Source: Acidobacteriota bacterium (GTDB lineage Bacteria; Acidobacteriota; Blastocatellia; Chloracidobacteriales; Chloracidobacteriaceae). From it: DNA of 51,614 bases. Positions within the stretch are counted from its first letter, which is position 1, and each line of letters starts with the position of its first letter. Under the pieces are notes generated by a model, which was not told the origin of the DNA, did not search any database, and saw nothing but the letters and a program-made list of their open reading frames with translations. This document shows, piece by piece, positions 25,391 to 33,971 of the stretch. The DNA lies in contig JACQXX010000059.1 in NCBI GenBank assembly GCA_016208495.1, forward strand, positions 1 to 51,614, in the 5' to 3' direction. The translations under genes were made by a program, and so were the position numbers.

Positions 25391-26953
25391 ATGATCATTC
25401 GCAGTCCATTTCCTGATTTTTCGATTCCAGAAACATCATTGACTCCATTTGTGCTCCAGCGGGCACGTCAACTTGGGAGCAAACCGGCACTGATTGATGC
25501 GTCCAGTGGTCGAACGTTGACCTATGGCCAGCTTGCGGATGCCGTTCCACGTGCGGCAGCGGGACTGGCCCGGCGTGGCTTTCAACCCAAAGAAGTATTT
25601 GCCTTCTGTTGTCCCAATTTGCCTGAATTTGCGATTGCCTTTCACGCTGTGGCGCTGCTAGGCGGGGTTACCACCACGCTCAACCCGCTCTACACGGTTC
25701 ACGAAATCAACTGGCAACTCAATGACTCACACACGAAATTTGTTTTGACGGTTCCCCCGCTCCTGGAAAAAATCCGCGAAGCCTGCGAAGGCACCGAAGT
25801 CACTGAAATCTTTGTCCTGGGTGAAGCTCCCGGCGCCACGCCCTTTTCCGACTTGCTCCAGGGTCCAAGCCAGCCACCTGAAGTCCAGATCAACCCGGCT
25901 GAAGATGTGGCAGCACTTCTTTATTCAAGTGGGACGTCGGGGCTGCCTAAAGCGGTGATGTTGACGCATCGTAACCTCATTGCGAACATGATTTCACAAA
26001 GCATTGCAGCACATGCCTTTACCGAAGAAGACACCGCCATTAGCGTGCTTCCGTTTTTCCATGTCGCCGGGCTGGCTGCCGTGCTGGAACAGGCATTATT
26101 TAAAGGAATGACCCTGGTGGTACTTCCGCGATTTGACCTTGAACACTTTCTTCACGCAATTCAGACCCACCGGGTGACGTTTGCCCCGTTGGTACCACCA
26201 GCGGTTCTGGCCCTGGCCAAGCATCCAGTGGTGGATCGCTATGATCTTTCGAGCTTGAAATGGATTGTGGCTGGTGCGGCTCCGCTTGGTGAGGACGTTG
26301 CCCGTGCCTGTGCTGCCCGGTTGAACTGTCCGATTTCACAGGGCTATGGCATGACCGAAGCCAGCGGATTGACCCATTTTAGTATGGATGCCATGGAAAA
26401 AGGGCGACTGGCTTCTGTGGGAACAGCCCTGCCTGGACTCGAAGGCCAGGTTGTGGACCTGGAAAGCGGTCAACCAGTTGGCCCAAATCAAACGGGCGAA
26501 CTCTGGCTCCGTGGACCGCAAATTATGAAGGGCTATCTGAACCAACCCGATGCCGTGGATGATCAGGGCTGGTATCGCACCGGCGACATTGGACATGCCA
26601 CCGAAGATGGCTTTGTGTTCATCATGGATCGGGTCAAAGAACTCATTAAATATAAAGCGTTTCAGGTGGCGCCTGCCGAACTCGAAGCCATTCTGAATTC
26701 CCATCCAGCCGTCGCTGAAGCCGCCGTTATCCCAAGCCCAGACCTGGAAGCCGGCGAAGTCCCCAAAGCATTTGTCGTCAAACGGTCGGAAATTTCTCCT
26801 GAAGAATTGCTTTCTTTTGTCGCCGAGCGTGTCGCGCCGCATAAAAAGGTGCGCCACCTTGAATTCATTGATCAGATTCCAAAAAACGCGGGTGGCAAGA
26901 TCCTCCGCCGACTGCTGGTCGAACGCGAGCGAGAAGCGAAAACCTCGGGCTGA
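25391..26953 (+). CDS. AMP-forming acyl-CoA ligase (4-coumarate-CoA-ligase-like)
   Basis: 520 residues from the ATG at 25391; the longer ORF start only translates the octamer array. It activates a carboxylic acid with ATP to an acyl-adenylate, then a CoA thioester. The ANL-superfamily motifs are complete: P-loop YSSGTSGLPKA (about 178-188), GYGMTEASG (about 318), GWYRTGD with the conserved aspartate (393-399), DRVKELIKYKAFQVAP, and the catalytic lysine in NAGGKILRR near the C terminus. The sequence most resembles the 4-coumarate-CoA ligase/luciferase group, but the substrate cannot be named. A G-rich stretch before the ATG may serve as ribosome binding site. Confidence 0.92.
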   Translation: MIIRSPFPDFSIPETSLTPFVLQRARQLGSKPALIDASSGRTLTYGQLADAVPRAAAGLARRGFQPKEVFAFCCPNLPEFAIAFHAVALLGGVTTTLNPLYTVHEINWQLNDSHTKFVLTVPPLLEKIREACEGTEVTEIFVLGEAPGATPFSDLLQGPSQPPEVQINPAEDVAALLYSSGTSGLPKAVMLTHRNLIANMISQSIAAHAFTEEDTAISVLPFFHVAGLAAVLEQALFKGMTLVVLPRFDLEHFLHAIQTHRVTFAPLVPPAVLALAKHPVVDRYDLSSLKWIVAGAAPLGEDVARACAARLNCPISQGYGMTEASGLTHFSMDAMEKGRLASVGTALPGLEGQVVDLESGQPVGPNQTGELWLRGPQIMKGYLNQPDAVDDQGWYRTGDIGHATEDGFVFIMDRVKELIKYKAFQVAPAELEAILNSHPAVAEAAVIPSPDLEAGEVPKAFVVKRSEISPEELLSFVAERVAPHKKVRHLEFIDQIPKNAGGKILRRLLVEREREAKTSG

Positions 26954-27039
26954 AAAAACCAGGCTGGGGGCTGAGGGCCATAAGCGCCAGGATAAGAAAG
27001 CCCGTGCTCTTTCCGGTGGCATTCAATGATGTTCTTGTC

Positions 27040-27115
27040 GGGGTTGGGTCTCGTTGCGGGCCGGGTCCGTGGGCTTCGCACCACGGCTATTACACGACGA
27101 CCCTGCGGGCCTAAA
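27040..27115. repeat. REP-like palindromic element
   Basis: Contains the hairpin CCGTGG-GCTTCGCA-CCACGG at 27067-27086, flanked by partly complementary GCGGGCC and GGGCC tracts. It lies between the acyl-CoA ligase and the HD-domain gene and has no coding signal. Confidence 0.65.
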
Positions 27116-27208
27116 GTTTTCAGCACAGAGCAACTCCTTGTTCTGTAGTGTCTGAAAAACTCCCGTGACCCGGCAAAGTCTTCGTCTCGATAGAAAACAG
27201 GAAGGTTC

Positions 27209-28261
27209 ATGTTCGCTAAAGGCAAGTCATCCCCACCCGCCCCTCCACCTCAAAAACCAACATCGGGCTCACTTCGAGTTGAGGCCGAATCCCTGGCTAA
27301 CAATATTGACGCCATCACTGGCTATACGGCGCCACAGGCGTTCCGCGTCGCGGCTTGTCTTGAACGACTGGCCCGGGCGATGGGCCTCAGCGATGAATTT
27401 TGTACTGACCTGAGACTGGCCGCGCTCCTGCGTGATGCCGGGGTGCAGGGATTACAACTTCCATTTCTGCGCCAGGATCGCCCGATTGCCTTTGTTGATC
27501 GGCTCGAACTCTGGCGGCACCCAATTGCTGGCGAACAACAGGCCGCCCGGCGTGGGTACTCAACCGCCGTCCAGTTGCTGGTTCGCTGGCATCACGAAGA
27601 TTGGAACGGCAATGGCTATCCTGACGGGTTGCGCGGGGAACAGATTCCGCTCGGCGCCCGAATGTTGCGACTGGTGGACACCTATTGTGCACTCACGGCA
27701 CTCCGACCATTCCGCGACCCATATCCGATTCCGGAAGCTCTCGAAGTCATTCGACGCATGGTGGGCATCCAGTTTGATCCGCACATTGCGGCCCTGCTGA
27801 TTCAGATTGAAGAAGAACAGTACCAGGCGGCACAACTGGCCGCTGAAGAAGCCCGCCAAAAAGCGATTTTTCAGCCGCTTGTTTCAACATCAGAAACTGA
27901 GATTCCGGCTTCGGTTGAACAAGTCGAATCAGTTGAACCAACCGAAATTGAATCAGTCGAACACATTCAACCGACTGATGAATCTCCAGATGTGGAACCA
28001 ATCAGCGACACACATGTGTCAGCGATAACCATCCCCGAACCGCCTCAACCCGAACCAGTTCCGATGGAGCCACCACAAACGGCACCTGACGTTGAAACGG
28101 CACCAACGGCGATTCCGGCTGGGCAGCCGGCCATCCAGGATCTGTTCCCATCGGTTCTGGCTGAAACTTCACCATCTACCACCAGGACCTGGGAAGAAGC
28201 AGAAATCGCTGTTCCAGTTGACCCCACCGAGACCAAACCCGAAGGAGGGTCAATCGAATGA
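27209..28261 (+). CDS. HD-GYP-like domain protein with altered HD motif
   Basis: 350 residues with an AGGAAGG ribosome binding site. Residues about 25-200 match an HD-GYP phosphohydrolase: HPIAGEQ, then HHEDWNGNGYPDGLRGEQIPLGARML with H128-H129 and the GYP motif. However, the first metal-binding HD pair reads R75-D76 (ALLRDAG), so one ligand is missing and c-di-GMP hydrolysis is doubtful; a binding or regulatory role is more likely. After residue 215 comes a long acidic, proline-rich, probably disordered tail rich in EPEPVPM-type text. The stop overlaps the next gene's ATG (ATGA), implying translational coupling. Confidence 0.85.
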   Translation: MFAKGKSSPPAPPPQKPTSGSLRVEAESLANNIDAITGYTAPQAFRVAACLERLARAMGLSDEFCTDLRLAALLRDAGVQGLQLPFLRQDRPIAFVDRLELWRHPIAGEQQAARRGYSTAVQLLVRWHHEDWNGNGYPDGLRGEQIPLGARMLRLVDTYCALTALRPFRDPYPIPEALEVIRRMVGIQFDPHIAALLIQIEEEQYQAAQLAAEEARQKAIFQPLVSTSETEIPASVEQVESVEPTEIESVEHIQPTDESPDVEPISDTHVSAITIPEPPQPEPVPMEPPQTAPDVETAPTAIPAGQPAIQDLFPSVLAETSPSTTRTWEEAEIAVPVDPTETKPEGGSIE

Positions 28262-29184
28262 GCCGGTTACTTGGATTTGAAGTCAGTGTGTTGCGCCAGT
28301 TACCCGGAGAAACCGTGGCGATTCCATTTGGTCGCGATGGTCGCCTGGGGTGGTATTTGAAACTTTCCGGGAAACGGGTCTTTTCTAATGATTTGCGCCA
28401 GTCGGCAAGTTGGCAGGCAGTCGGGAAGGTCGAAAACAACGGGTATGTTCTGAGCGCGGTTGAGATCCAGCAGTTACTCGACGAAGCCGACGCTTTTGTT
28501 CAGCAAACCCAAGGAACACCCGAAAATCAGCGGCTCCTGGGCTGGTTCGCTCCAACCCAGGCGGCCTGGTTGGATGGTTACCGGAAAGCGGCTCTCAATC
28601 TGGATGACCGGTCGTTACGCGGACTGGCCCTCACCCTCGGCCAGCGAATCGGTGAATACTGGCGCTCGTTTGACAGCCAGACCCACCACCTGCAGCTTCC
28701 GATTGATGATGTCTTGTCTCACTTTTTGGACGAACTCCATCAAGTCGTTGATAACCGGCGCGAAAACCTGGCCACCAACCTGGATGCCCACCAGTTTGTG
28801 ATTCAAGTTCATGCGGATCTGGTCTATGTCCATCTGCCCTCGCCCGAACCATTTTCGGTTCAGAGTCAGCGGCCTGATGGCTGGACCGAAGTCTGGATTA
28901 CCGGCAACCCGGATATTTGGGAAACCCTGACCGCCAATCAGCGCAATCGGTTTGGCGGCCAGTTGATGACCCGCACCAAATACCGCGAAGTCGTCAAAGG
29001 CTTCTTAAAACGCCTCCGGCACTTTCCCGGCTGGGTCATTTCAATCAATCAACCGGGCCCGCTTTCAACTGAGGAAATGGTGCAATTGATCGAAGAACAC
29101 CGCCCGGTTGAGAAAATCTATTCCAAAGACGCCACTGAATTTCTCGACGGGTTTACCCAGCATTTGATTGTGAGTCGTCTCTGA
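28258..29184 (+). CDS. Conserved-looking protein of unknown function, coupled to the HD-GYP gene
   Basis: 308 residues, starting at the ATG of an ATGA overlap. I recognise no family. The N-terminal 90 residues look beta-rich (FEVSVLRQLPGETVAIPFG, GWYLKLSGKRVF); the rest is mostly helical with a beta-rich middle (FVIQVHADLVYVHLPSP). No signal peptide or membrane segment. The overlap suggests it works with the HD-GYP-like protein, perhaps as a partner or target. The normal codon texture and lack of repeats argue that it is a real gene. Confidence 0.75.
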   Translation: MSRLLGFEVSVLRQLPGETVAIPFGRDGRLGWYLKLSGKRVFSNDLRQSASWQAVGKVENNGYVLSAVEIQQLLDEADAFVQQTQGTPENQRLLGWFAPTQAAWLDGYRKAALNLDDRSLRGLALTLGQRIGEYWRSFDSQTHHLQLPIDDVLSHFLDELHQVVDNRRENLATNLDAHQFVIQVHADLVYVHLPSPEPFSVQSQRPDGWTEVWITGNPDIWETLTANQRNRFGGQLMTRTKYREVVKGFLKRLRHFPGWVISINQPGPLSTEEMVQLIEEHRPVEKIYSKDATEFLDGFTQHLIVSRL

Positions 29185-29220
29185 GTTGAAACCAACTGAG
29201 AAAGGAAAGAAGCATTTACC

Positions 29221-29601
29221 GTGGAAGTCGAACTCTCAAAAACATTTACCTTTGAAGCCGCCCACCGGCTGCCCCAGGTTCCGCCTGGTCATAAATGCGC
29301 CCGCCTGCACGGGCATAGTTTTCGGATCGAAGTCGTGGTCCGAGGGACGGTTGATCCAGAAACCGGCTGGTTGATTGATTACGCAGAGATCAAAGATGCC
29401 TTTGAACCGCTTTTTAAGATTCTGGATCACAACTACTTGAATGAAATTGAAGGACTTGAAAACCCAACCAGCGAAAACCTGTCGCGCTGGATTTGGGAAC
29501 GGCTGAGTACTGGCGAAAATGCTCTAGCAGGGTATCTGTACCGCGTCACCGTTGCCGAAACCTGCACGTCGGTCTGTCACTATTATGGAGAAAGTGGTTA
29601 G
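29221..29601 (+). CDS. queD: 6-carboxy-5,6,7,8-tetrahydropterin synthase
   Basis: 126 residues with a GTG start and an AAGGAAAG ribosome binding site about 14 bases before. It converts dihydroneopterin triphosphate to 6-carboxytetrahydropterin, an early step of 7-deazaguanine (queuosine) synthesis. Zinc ligands are visible in FEAAHRLP and LHGHSF; the catalytic cysteine lies in GHKCARLHG; DHNYLNE, NPTSENLS and VAETCTS complete the family pattern. The start follows the unknown gene by 36 bp, so it may be co-transcribed. Confidence 0.95.
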   Translation: MEVELSKTFTFEAAHRLPQVPPGHKCARLHGHSFRIEVVVRGTVDPETGWLIDYAEIKDAFEPLFKILDHNYLNEIEGLENPTSENLSRWIWERLSTGENALAGYLYRVTVAETCTSVCHYYGESG

Positions 29602-29617
29602 TGGTTAGTGGTTAGAT
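29598..29617. repeat. GTGGTTA heptamer repeats at the queD stop
   Basis: Two and a half copies of GTGGTTA, overlapping the queD stop codon. Reverse complement of the CCACTAA-type family at 10868. Confidence 0.75.
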
Positions 29618-29662
29618 ATAAAGAGTAAGACATTTGTTGAGAAGGGCCTGGAGAGAAGTAAG

Positions 29663-29820
29663 ATGATTCAATCACCAGAAGACCTGATTGTATGGAAAAA
29701 AGCGATGGAGTTAATGACTCAGATTTATCTGGTAACCAGATCCTTTCCAAAAGAGGAATTGTGATGAAGTAGGAAGATTGCTCAATGGTCTGATCAACTC
29801 ACTGAAAAATGAAGAGTCTC
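29663..29820 (+). pseudogene. Remnant of a four-helix-bundle (23S rRNA intervening-sequence) protein
   Basis: The first 33 codons (MIQSPEDLIVWKKAMELMTQIY, then TRSFPKEEL) match the start of the four-helix-bundle/S23 family, followed at once by a stop. In another frame directly after it comes CDEVGRLLNGLINSLKNEE, which is the C terminus of the same family. The middle 55-70 residues are missing, so this is an internally deleted, frameshifted remnant. Flanked by GTGGTTA and CACTACC heptamers. Confidence 0.8.
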
Positions 29821-29825
29821 CAGCA

Positions 29826-29862
29826 ATTCACTACCCACTACCCACTACCCACTACCCACTTT
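29826..29862. repeat. CACTACC heptamer array
   Basis: About five copies of CACTACC following the pseudogene. A further 7-bp family, one base away from CACTAAC. The remainder of the gap to 29982 shows nothing I recognise. Confidence 0.88.
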
Positions 29863-29982
29863 CTCTATTCCTCAGATTGTCCGGCACGGGGAGAGGCACA
29901 TTGATTGCATCACCCGTGATGTTCCTGCATCATTTTTCGGAAAAGTCCGCACTTTTTGGAATGCCCTGGTTGACGTTTACTT

Positions 29983-32900
29983 ATGACAAACATCATGGAA
30001 GTTTTAGATACCGATCCGATTTCGGCTCGTGCCGGAGAGAGTGAAAATCGCGATTTTTCGCTTGGAATTCAAGGATTTACCTACGGTGACCTGTATCGCC
30101 CGGAACGGCTCAAAGAGTTAGCCGACACGTTTTATGCCGTCCTGGCTGAAGACGATCCGGAACTGGCCGCCACGTTTGAGGCTTATCGCCTGAATGCGGG
30201 TAAGGAAATTTCCCCAAAAGCTGAATCAGATTTACTCGTTCGGACCGCACCTCACCTGAGCCGGTTTGTCGCCAGGTTGTTTGGGATCGAAGCCGAGCTT
30301 GAAACACTTGGCTATGTGATCACTCGCGAAAGTGACGTCTTTGTGATGAAACGCGAGTTCATTCAGCGCCGGGTTGTCAAACGTCCAGCATCTGAATACA
30401 GCACCGAGCTGCGTGCTCACCTTGAGCAGTCGGCCCAGACGCTCCTGGAAATCGGATTTGACCTGAGCGACGACCTTGAACTGGCCGTTGCCCATGCGGT
30501 GGCTTCCCTGCTGCGATGGGACAAAGCGTTTGAAAAATTTCTGGCCAAAAAAGCCGAACTATCCGAAGACATCCGCCAGAGTATAACCGGGCTGTATCAG
30601 GTGCTGTCTGAAAATGAAGCTTCCCGCACCGCCTGGGCCGAAATACTGCCTGGTACCGCAAGCGACCTGACTGACGAAGCCCGCCAAACCTTTCTCAAGC
30701 AAGCGCTTGACCGGATGGAACGCTGGCTGCACGCACTATCAACCACGCCGGAAACTCGCCATCAGGTCAAAGATTGGGTTTCCTTCCGTCTTCCCGAGAC
30801 AATCGAGTATCAGCATCTGGTGCAAATCAACCGTCCACGTCCGGAACTTCCGGAAATGATGGATGGCCCACACGAGCACTTCCGGCATCGCGATGGCTTT
30901 CACCTGACTGATCCCCGCTATACCCGCCGCGAAGTCTCAAGCGAAACCGATTACTGCATCATCTGCCACCCACGTGAAAAAGATTCCTGTTCAAAAGGCT
31001 TTTTCGAAAAAGACGGTTCCTATCGCAAGAACCCGCTTGGGATTCCACTGACCGGCTGCCCGCTGGATGAAAAAATTTCCGAAGCGCATGTGCTCCAACA
31101 GCAAGGTGATTCACTCGCGGCACTGGCCACGATTTTGATTGATAACCCAATGGCACCAGGCACCGGTCATCGCATTTGCAACGACTGTATGAAAGCCTGC
31201 ATTTTTCAAAAACAGTCGCCGGTCAATATCCCGCAGGCTGAAACTGGAATCCTGACCGATGTGCTGGGACTGCCGTTTGGATTTGAAATCTATGCGCTGC
31301 TGACACGATGGAATCCACTCAACGTCAAGCGACCTTATGCCTTGCCCTACAATGGGAAAAATGTGCTGGTGGTTGGAATGGGACCAGCCGGGTACACACT
31401 GGCTCACTTCCTTTTAAATGAAGGATTTGGCGTGGTTGGCGTGGATGGGTTGAAAATCGAACCGCTGCCGGTAGATCTGACTGGCGATGCCACAACGCTT
31501 CCACGTGCGATCCGCGATATTTCGGAAATTTCGACTGATCTCGAAACCCGGACCCTTTCCGGTTTTGGCGGTGTCTCGGAATATGGCATCACGGTTCGGT
31601 GGGATAAAAACTTTCTGACGATGATTCAACTGGCGCTTGTCCGTCGGGATACCCTGCGCACGTTTGGCGGTGTCCGCTTTGGCGGTACATTGACGATTGA
31701 CGACGCCTGGGAACTTGGGTTTGACCACATTGCCCTTGCCACTGGCGCCGGGAAACCAACCCTGGTCAAAATCAAGAACAATCTGATTCGAGGCATTCGC
31801 ATGGCCAGCGATTTCCTGATGGCCCTGCAATTGACTGGCGCGTTTAAACGCAACTCGATGGCCAACCTCCAGATTCGATTGCCAGCGGTGGTCATTGGCG
31901 GTGGATTGACGGCGATTGATACGGCAACCGAGTTGATGGCCTATTATCCAGTGCAGGTTGAAAAGACCCTCAACCGCTATGAAATTCTGGTGGCTGAAGA
32001 GGGCGAAGCAGCGGTTCTGGCCCGATTTGACACCGAAGAACGCCAGATTCTGGATGAATTTCTCACGCATGGTCGTGCCATTCGTGCCGAGCGTGAACAG
32101 GCCAAAGATGAAGGCCGCGAGCCAAATTTCCTGGCGCTGGTTCGAAGTTGGGGCGGGGTCACGATTGCCTACCGCAAACGGATGCAGGATTCTCCGGCTT
32201 ACCGCCTCAACCACGAAGAAATCATCAAGGCTCTCGAAGAAGGTATTTACTTTACTGAAAACCTGTCCCCAACCGAAGCCGTGCCCGATGAGTTTGGCGC
32301 CTGTCAGGCCATGGTTTTCGAACGCCAGCAAGTGACCGAAGATGGCAAATGGCTCAATACCGGAGAACTGATCACGCTTCCAGCCCGTGCGGTGCTGGTG
32401 GCAGCCGGAACGTCGCCCAACATCATTTATGAAAAGGAATATCCAGGCACGTTTAAACTCGACAAGTGGAATCAATTCTTTGCCGGGTACACGGCGGAAA
32501 GGGACGAAGAAGGCCGCTTCTACCCGGTTCCAACCTTGAAACCGACGGACAGCGCGATGTTTACGTCCTATGAAAAAGATGGTCGCCTCATCAGCTATTA
32601 TGGCGACAACCATCCGAAATATGCCGGAAACGTTGTCAAAGCCATGGCCTCAGCGAAAGACGGCTACCGGCAGGTCGTTCAGTTGTTTGAAGATGAACTC
32701 GCCCAGCTTTCCCCGGAAGATCAACCCAAACGCAATCAAGCCTGGAAAGACCTGATTGAAAATCTTGACCAGCAATTGCGAGCCAGCGTGGTCAGGGTTG
32801 ATCGTCTGACGCCAACGATTGTCGAAGTAATTGTGCACGCTCCGCTGGCGGCCAAACACTTTGAACCAGGACAATTTTATCGCCTGCAAAACTACGAAGC

Positions 32901-33753
32901 CCTCGCCCGCAGCGTCAAGGGAACCAAACTCCTCATGGAAGGTCTGGCGTTAACCGGCGCCTGGGTTGATAAAGAAGCCGGATTGCTGTCAATGATTGTG
33001 CTTGAAATGGGTGGCAGTTCGCGGCTGTGTGCCCACCTTCAACCCGGTGAATCAGTGGTGGTCATGGGGCCGACCGGAACGCCAACCGAGATTCCAGAAA
33101 ACGAAAATGTGTTGCTGGCCGGTGGTGGACTTGGAAACGCGGTACTGTTTTCAATTGCGAAAGCCTTGAAACAGAAAAACAACCGGGTGCTCTATTTTGC
33201 CGGGTACAAAAATGGCGCCGATTTGTTTAAACAGGAAGAAATCGAAGCCGCGACCGATCAGGTTATCTGGGCCACGGACATGGGAATTGAAATCCAGCCT
33301 CGCCGCCCGCAAGACGCTCATTTCCGGGGCAATATTGTCCAGGCTATCCAGGCATATGAAACTGGTCAGCTTGCCGAACGCCAGTTCTCGTTGTGCTCAA
33401 TTCATCGGGTCATTGCCATTGGGAGCGACCGGATGATGAATGCCGTTCGGATTGCCCGCAAACAGGTCCTCAAAGACGTGATGAACCCCAATCACGTCGC
33501 AATTGGTTCGATCAACTCGCCGATGCAGTGCATGATGAAGGAAATCTGCGCGCAATGCCTGCAAAAGCATGTTGACCCGGAAACCGGAAAAGAAACCGCG
33601 CCGGTGTTTTCCTGCTTCAACCAGGATCAAAAACTCGACGAAGTTGATTTCCAGAACCTGTTTGCCCGGTTGCGAGCCAACACGGTTCAGGAAAAGCTGG
33701 CTGATTTGTGGCTCCATCATTTATTGAAGAATGAGTCCGTACCACCCGCGTAA
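29983..33753 (+). CDS. Large NAD(P)-linked Fe-S/flavin oxidoreductase (GltD-like plus ferredoxin-reductase-like fusion)
   Basis: 1256 residues (a second ATG four codons in is equally plausible; no strong ribosome binding site). Residues 1-300 are helical and unassigned. Then come cysteine clusters suited to Fe-S centres: C325/C328/C336, C359 and C399/C402/C406. A GltD-type FAD/NAD(P)H module follows, with VVGMGPAGYT (about 461-470) and VVIGGGLTAIDTA (about 636). The C-terminal 300 residues resemble the dihydroorotate-dehydrogenase electron-transfer (PyrK/NfnA) type, with a flavin domain and a 2Fe-2S site at C1183, C1189, C1192 and C1211. This combination of GltD-like and PyrK-like parts recalls NADPH:ferredoxin transhydrogenases and sulfide dehydrogenases, but the substrate is unknown. 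The last residues (SVPPA) and the TAA stop are provided by a hairpin repeat. Confidence 0.85.
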   Translation: MTNIMEVLDTDPISARAGESENRDFSLGIQGFTYGDLYRPERLKELADTFYAVLAEDDPELAATFEAYRLNAGKEISPKAESDLLVRTAPHLSRFVARLFGIEAELETLGYVITRESDVFVMKREFIQRRVVKRPASEYSTELRAHLEQSAQTLLEIGFDLSDDLELAVAHAVASLLRWDKAFEKFLAKKAELSEDIRQSITGLYQVLSENEASRTAWAEILPGTASDLTDEARQTFLKQALDRMERWLHALSTTPETRHQVKDWVSFRLPETIEYQHLVQINRPRPELPEMMDGPHEHFRHRDGFHLTDPRYTRREVSSETDYCIICHPREKDSCSKGFFEKDGSYRKNPLGIPLTGCPLDEKISEAHVLQQQGDSLAALATILIDNPMAPGTGHRICNDCMKACIFQKQSPVNIPQAETGILTDVLGLPFGFEIYALLTRWNPLNVKRPYALPYNGKNVLVVGMGPAGYTLAHFLLNEGFGVVGVDGLKIEPLPVDLTGDATTLPRAIRDISEISTDLETRTLSGFGGVSEYGITVRWDKNFLTMIQLALVRRDTLRTFGGVRFGGTLTIDDAWELGFDHIALATGAGKPTLVKIKNNLIRGIRMASDFLMALQLTGAFKRNSMANLQIRLPAVVIGGGLTAIDTATELMAYYPVQVEKTLNRYEILVAEEGEAAVLARFDTEERQILDEFLTHGRAIRAEREQAKDEGREPNFLALVRSWGGVTIAYRKRMQDSPAYRLNHEEIIKALEEGIYFTENLSPTEAVPDEFGACQAMVFERQQVTEDGKWLNTGELITLPARAVLVAAGTSPNIIYEKEYPGTFKLDKWNQFFAGYTAERDEEGRFYPVPTLKPTDSAMFTSYEKDGRLISYYGDNHPKYAGNVVKAMASAKDGYRQVVQLFEDELAQLSPEDQPKRNQAWKDLIENLDQQLRASVVRVDRLTPTIVEVIVHAPLAAKHFEPGQFYRLQNYEALARSVKGTKLLMEGLALTGAWVDKEAGLLSMIVLEMGGSSRLCAHLQPGESVVVMGPTGTPTEIPENENVLLAGGGLGNAVLFSIAKALKQKNNRVLYFAGYKNGADLFKQEEIEAATDQVIWATDMGIEIQPRRPQDAHFRGNIVQAIQAYETGQLAERQFSLCSIHRVIAIGSDRMMNAVRIARKQVLKDVMNPNHVAIGSINSPMQCMMKEICAQCLQKHVDPETGKETAPVFSCFNQDQKLDEVDFQNLFARLRANTVQEKLADLWLHHLLKNESVPPA

Positions 33754-33762
33754 GCGGGTGGG
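33737..33762. repeat. Hairpin repeat, left copy, overlapping a stop codon
   Basis: GTACCACCCGC-GTAA-GCGGGTGG; the loop TAA is the stop codon of the oxidoreductase gene. The same element occurs inverted at 33936-33961. No T-tract follows, so it is not a standard terminator. Confidence 0.85.
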
Positions 33763-33935
33763 CCACCGTCTATAACTTTTCAGGTAAATGGTCCTCTGCC
33801 ACCTCCCTTGACAACATCTCAGAAACCATTGAATCATCTGGGTTTATTTTTCGTGTATTTTGTGTATTTCGTGGTTTCTGTTATCTGAGATTCCATTCTT
33901 CCTGAAACGCCATCCGTTTACGCAGATCACCCTCC

Positions 33936-33961
33936 CCACCCGCTTACGCAGGTGGTACTGA
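33936..33961. repeat. Hairpin repeat, right inverted copy
   Basis: CCACCCGC-TTAC-GCAGGTGG followed by TACTGACTC. Its reverse complement matches the left copy with GAGTC preceding. The pair bounds a 220-bp segment containing no gene, and the glycosyltransferase ATG follows 10 bp later. Confidence 0.85.
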
Positions 33962-33971
33962 CTCTTTACTT

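Noticed and set aside
31414-32613. 399-codon minus-strand ORF antisense to the oxidoreductase
   Set aside because: Long, but it mirrors a strongly coding plus-strand gene and shows no family motif; typical shadow of biased codon use.
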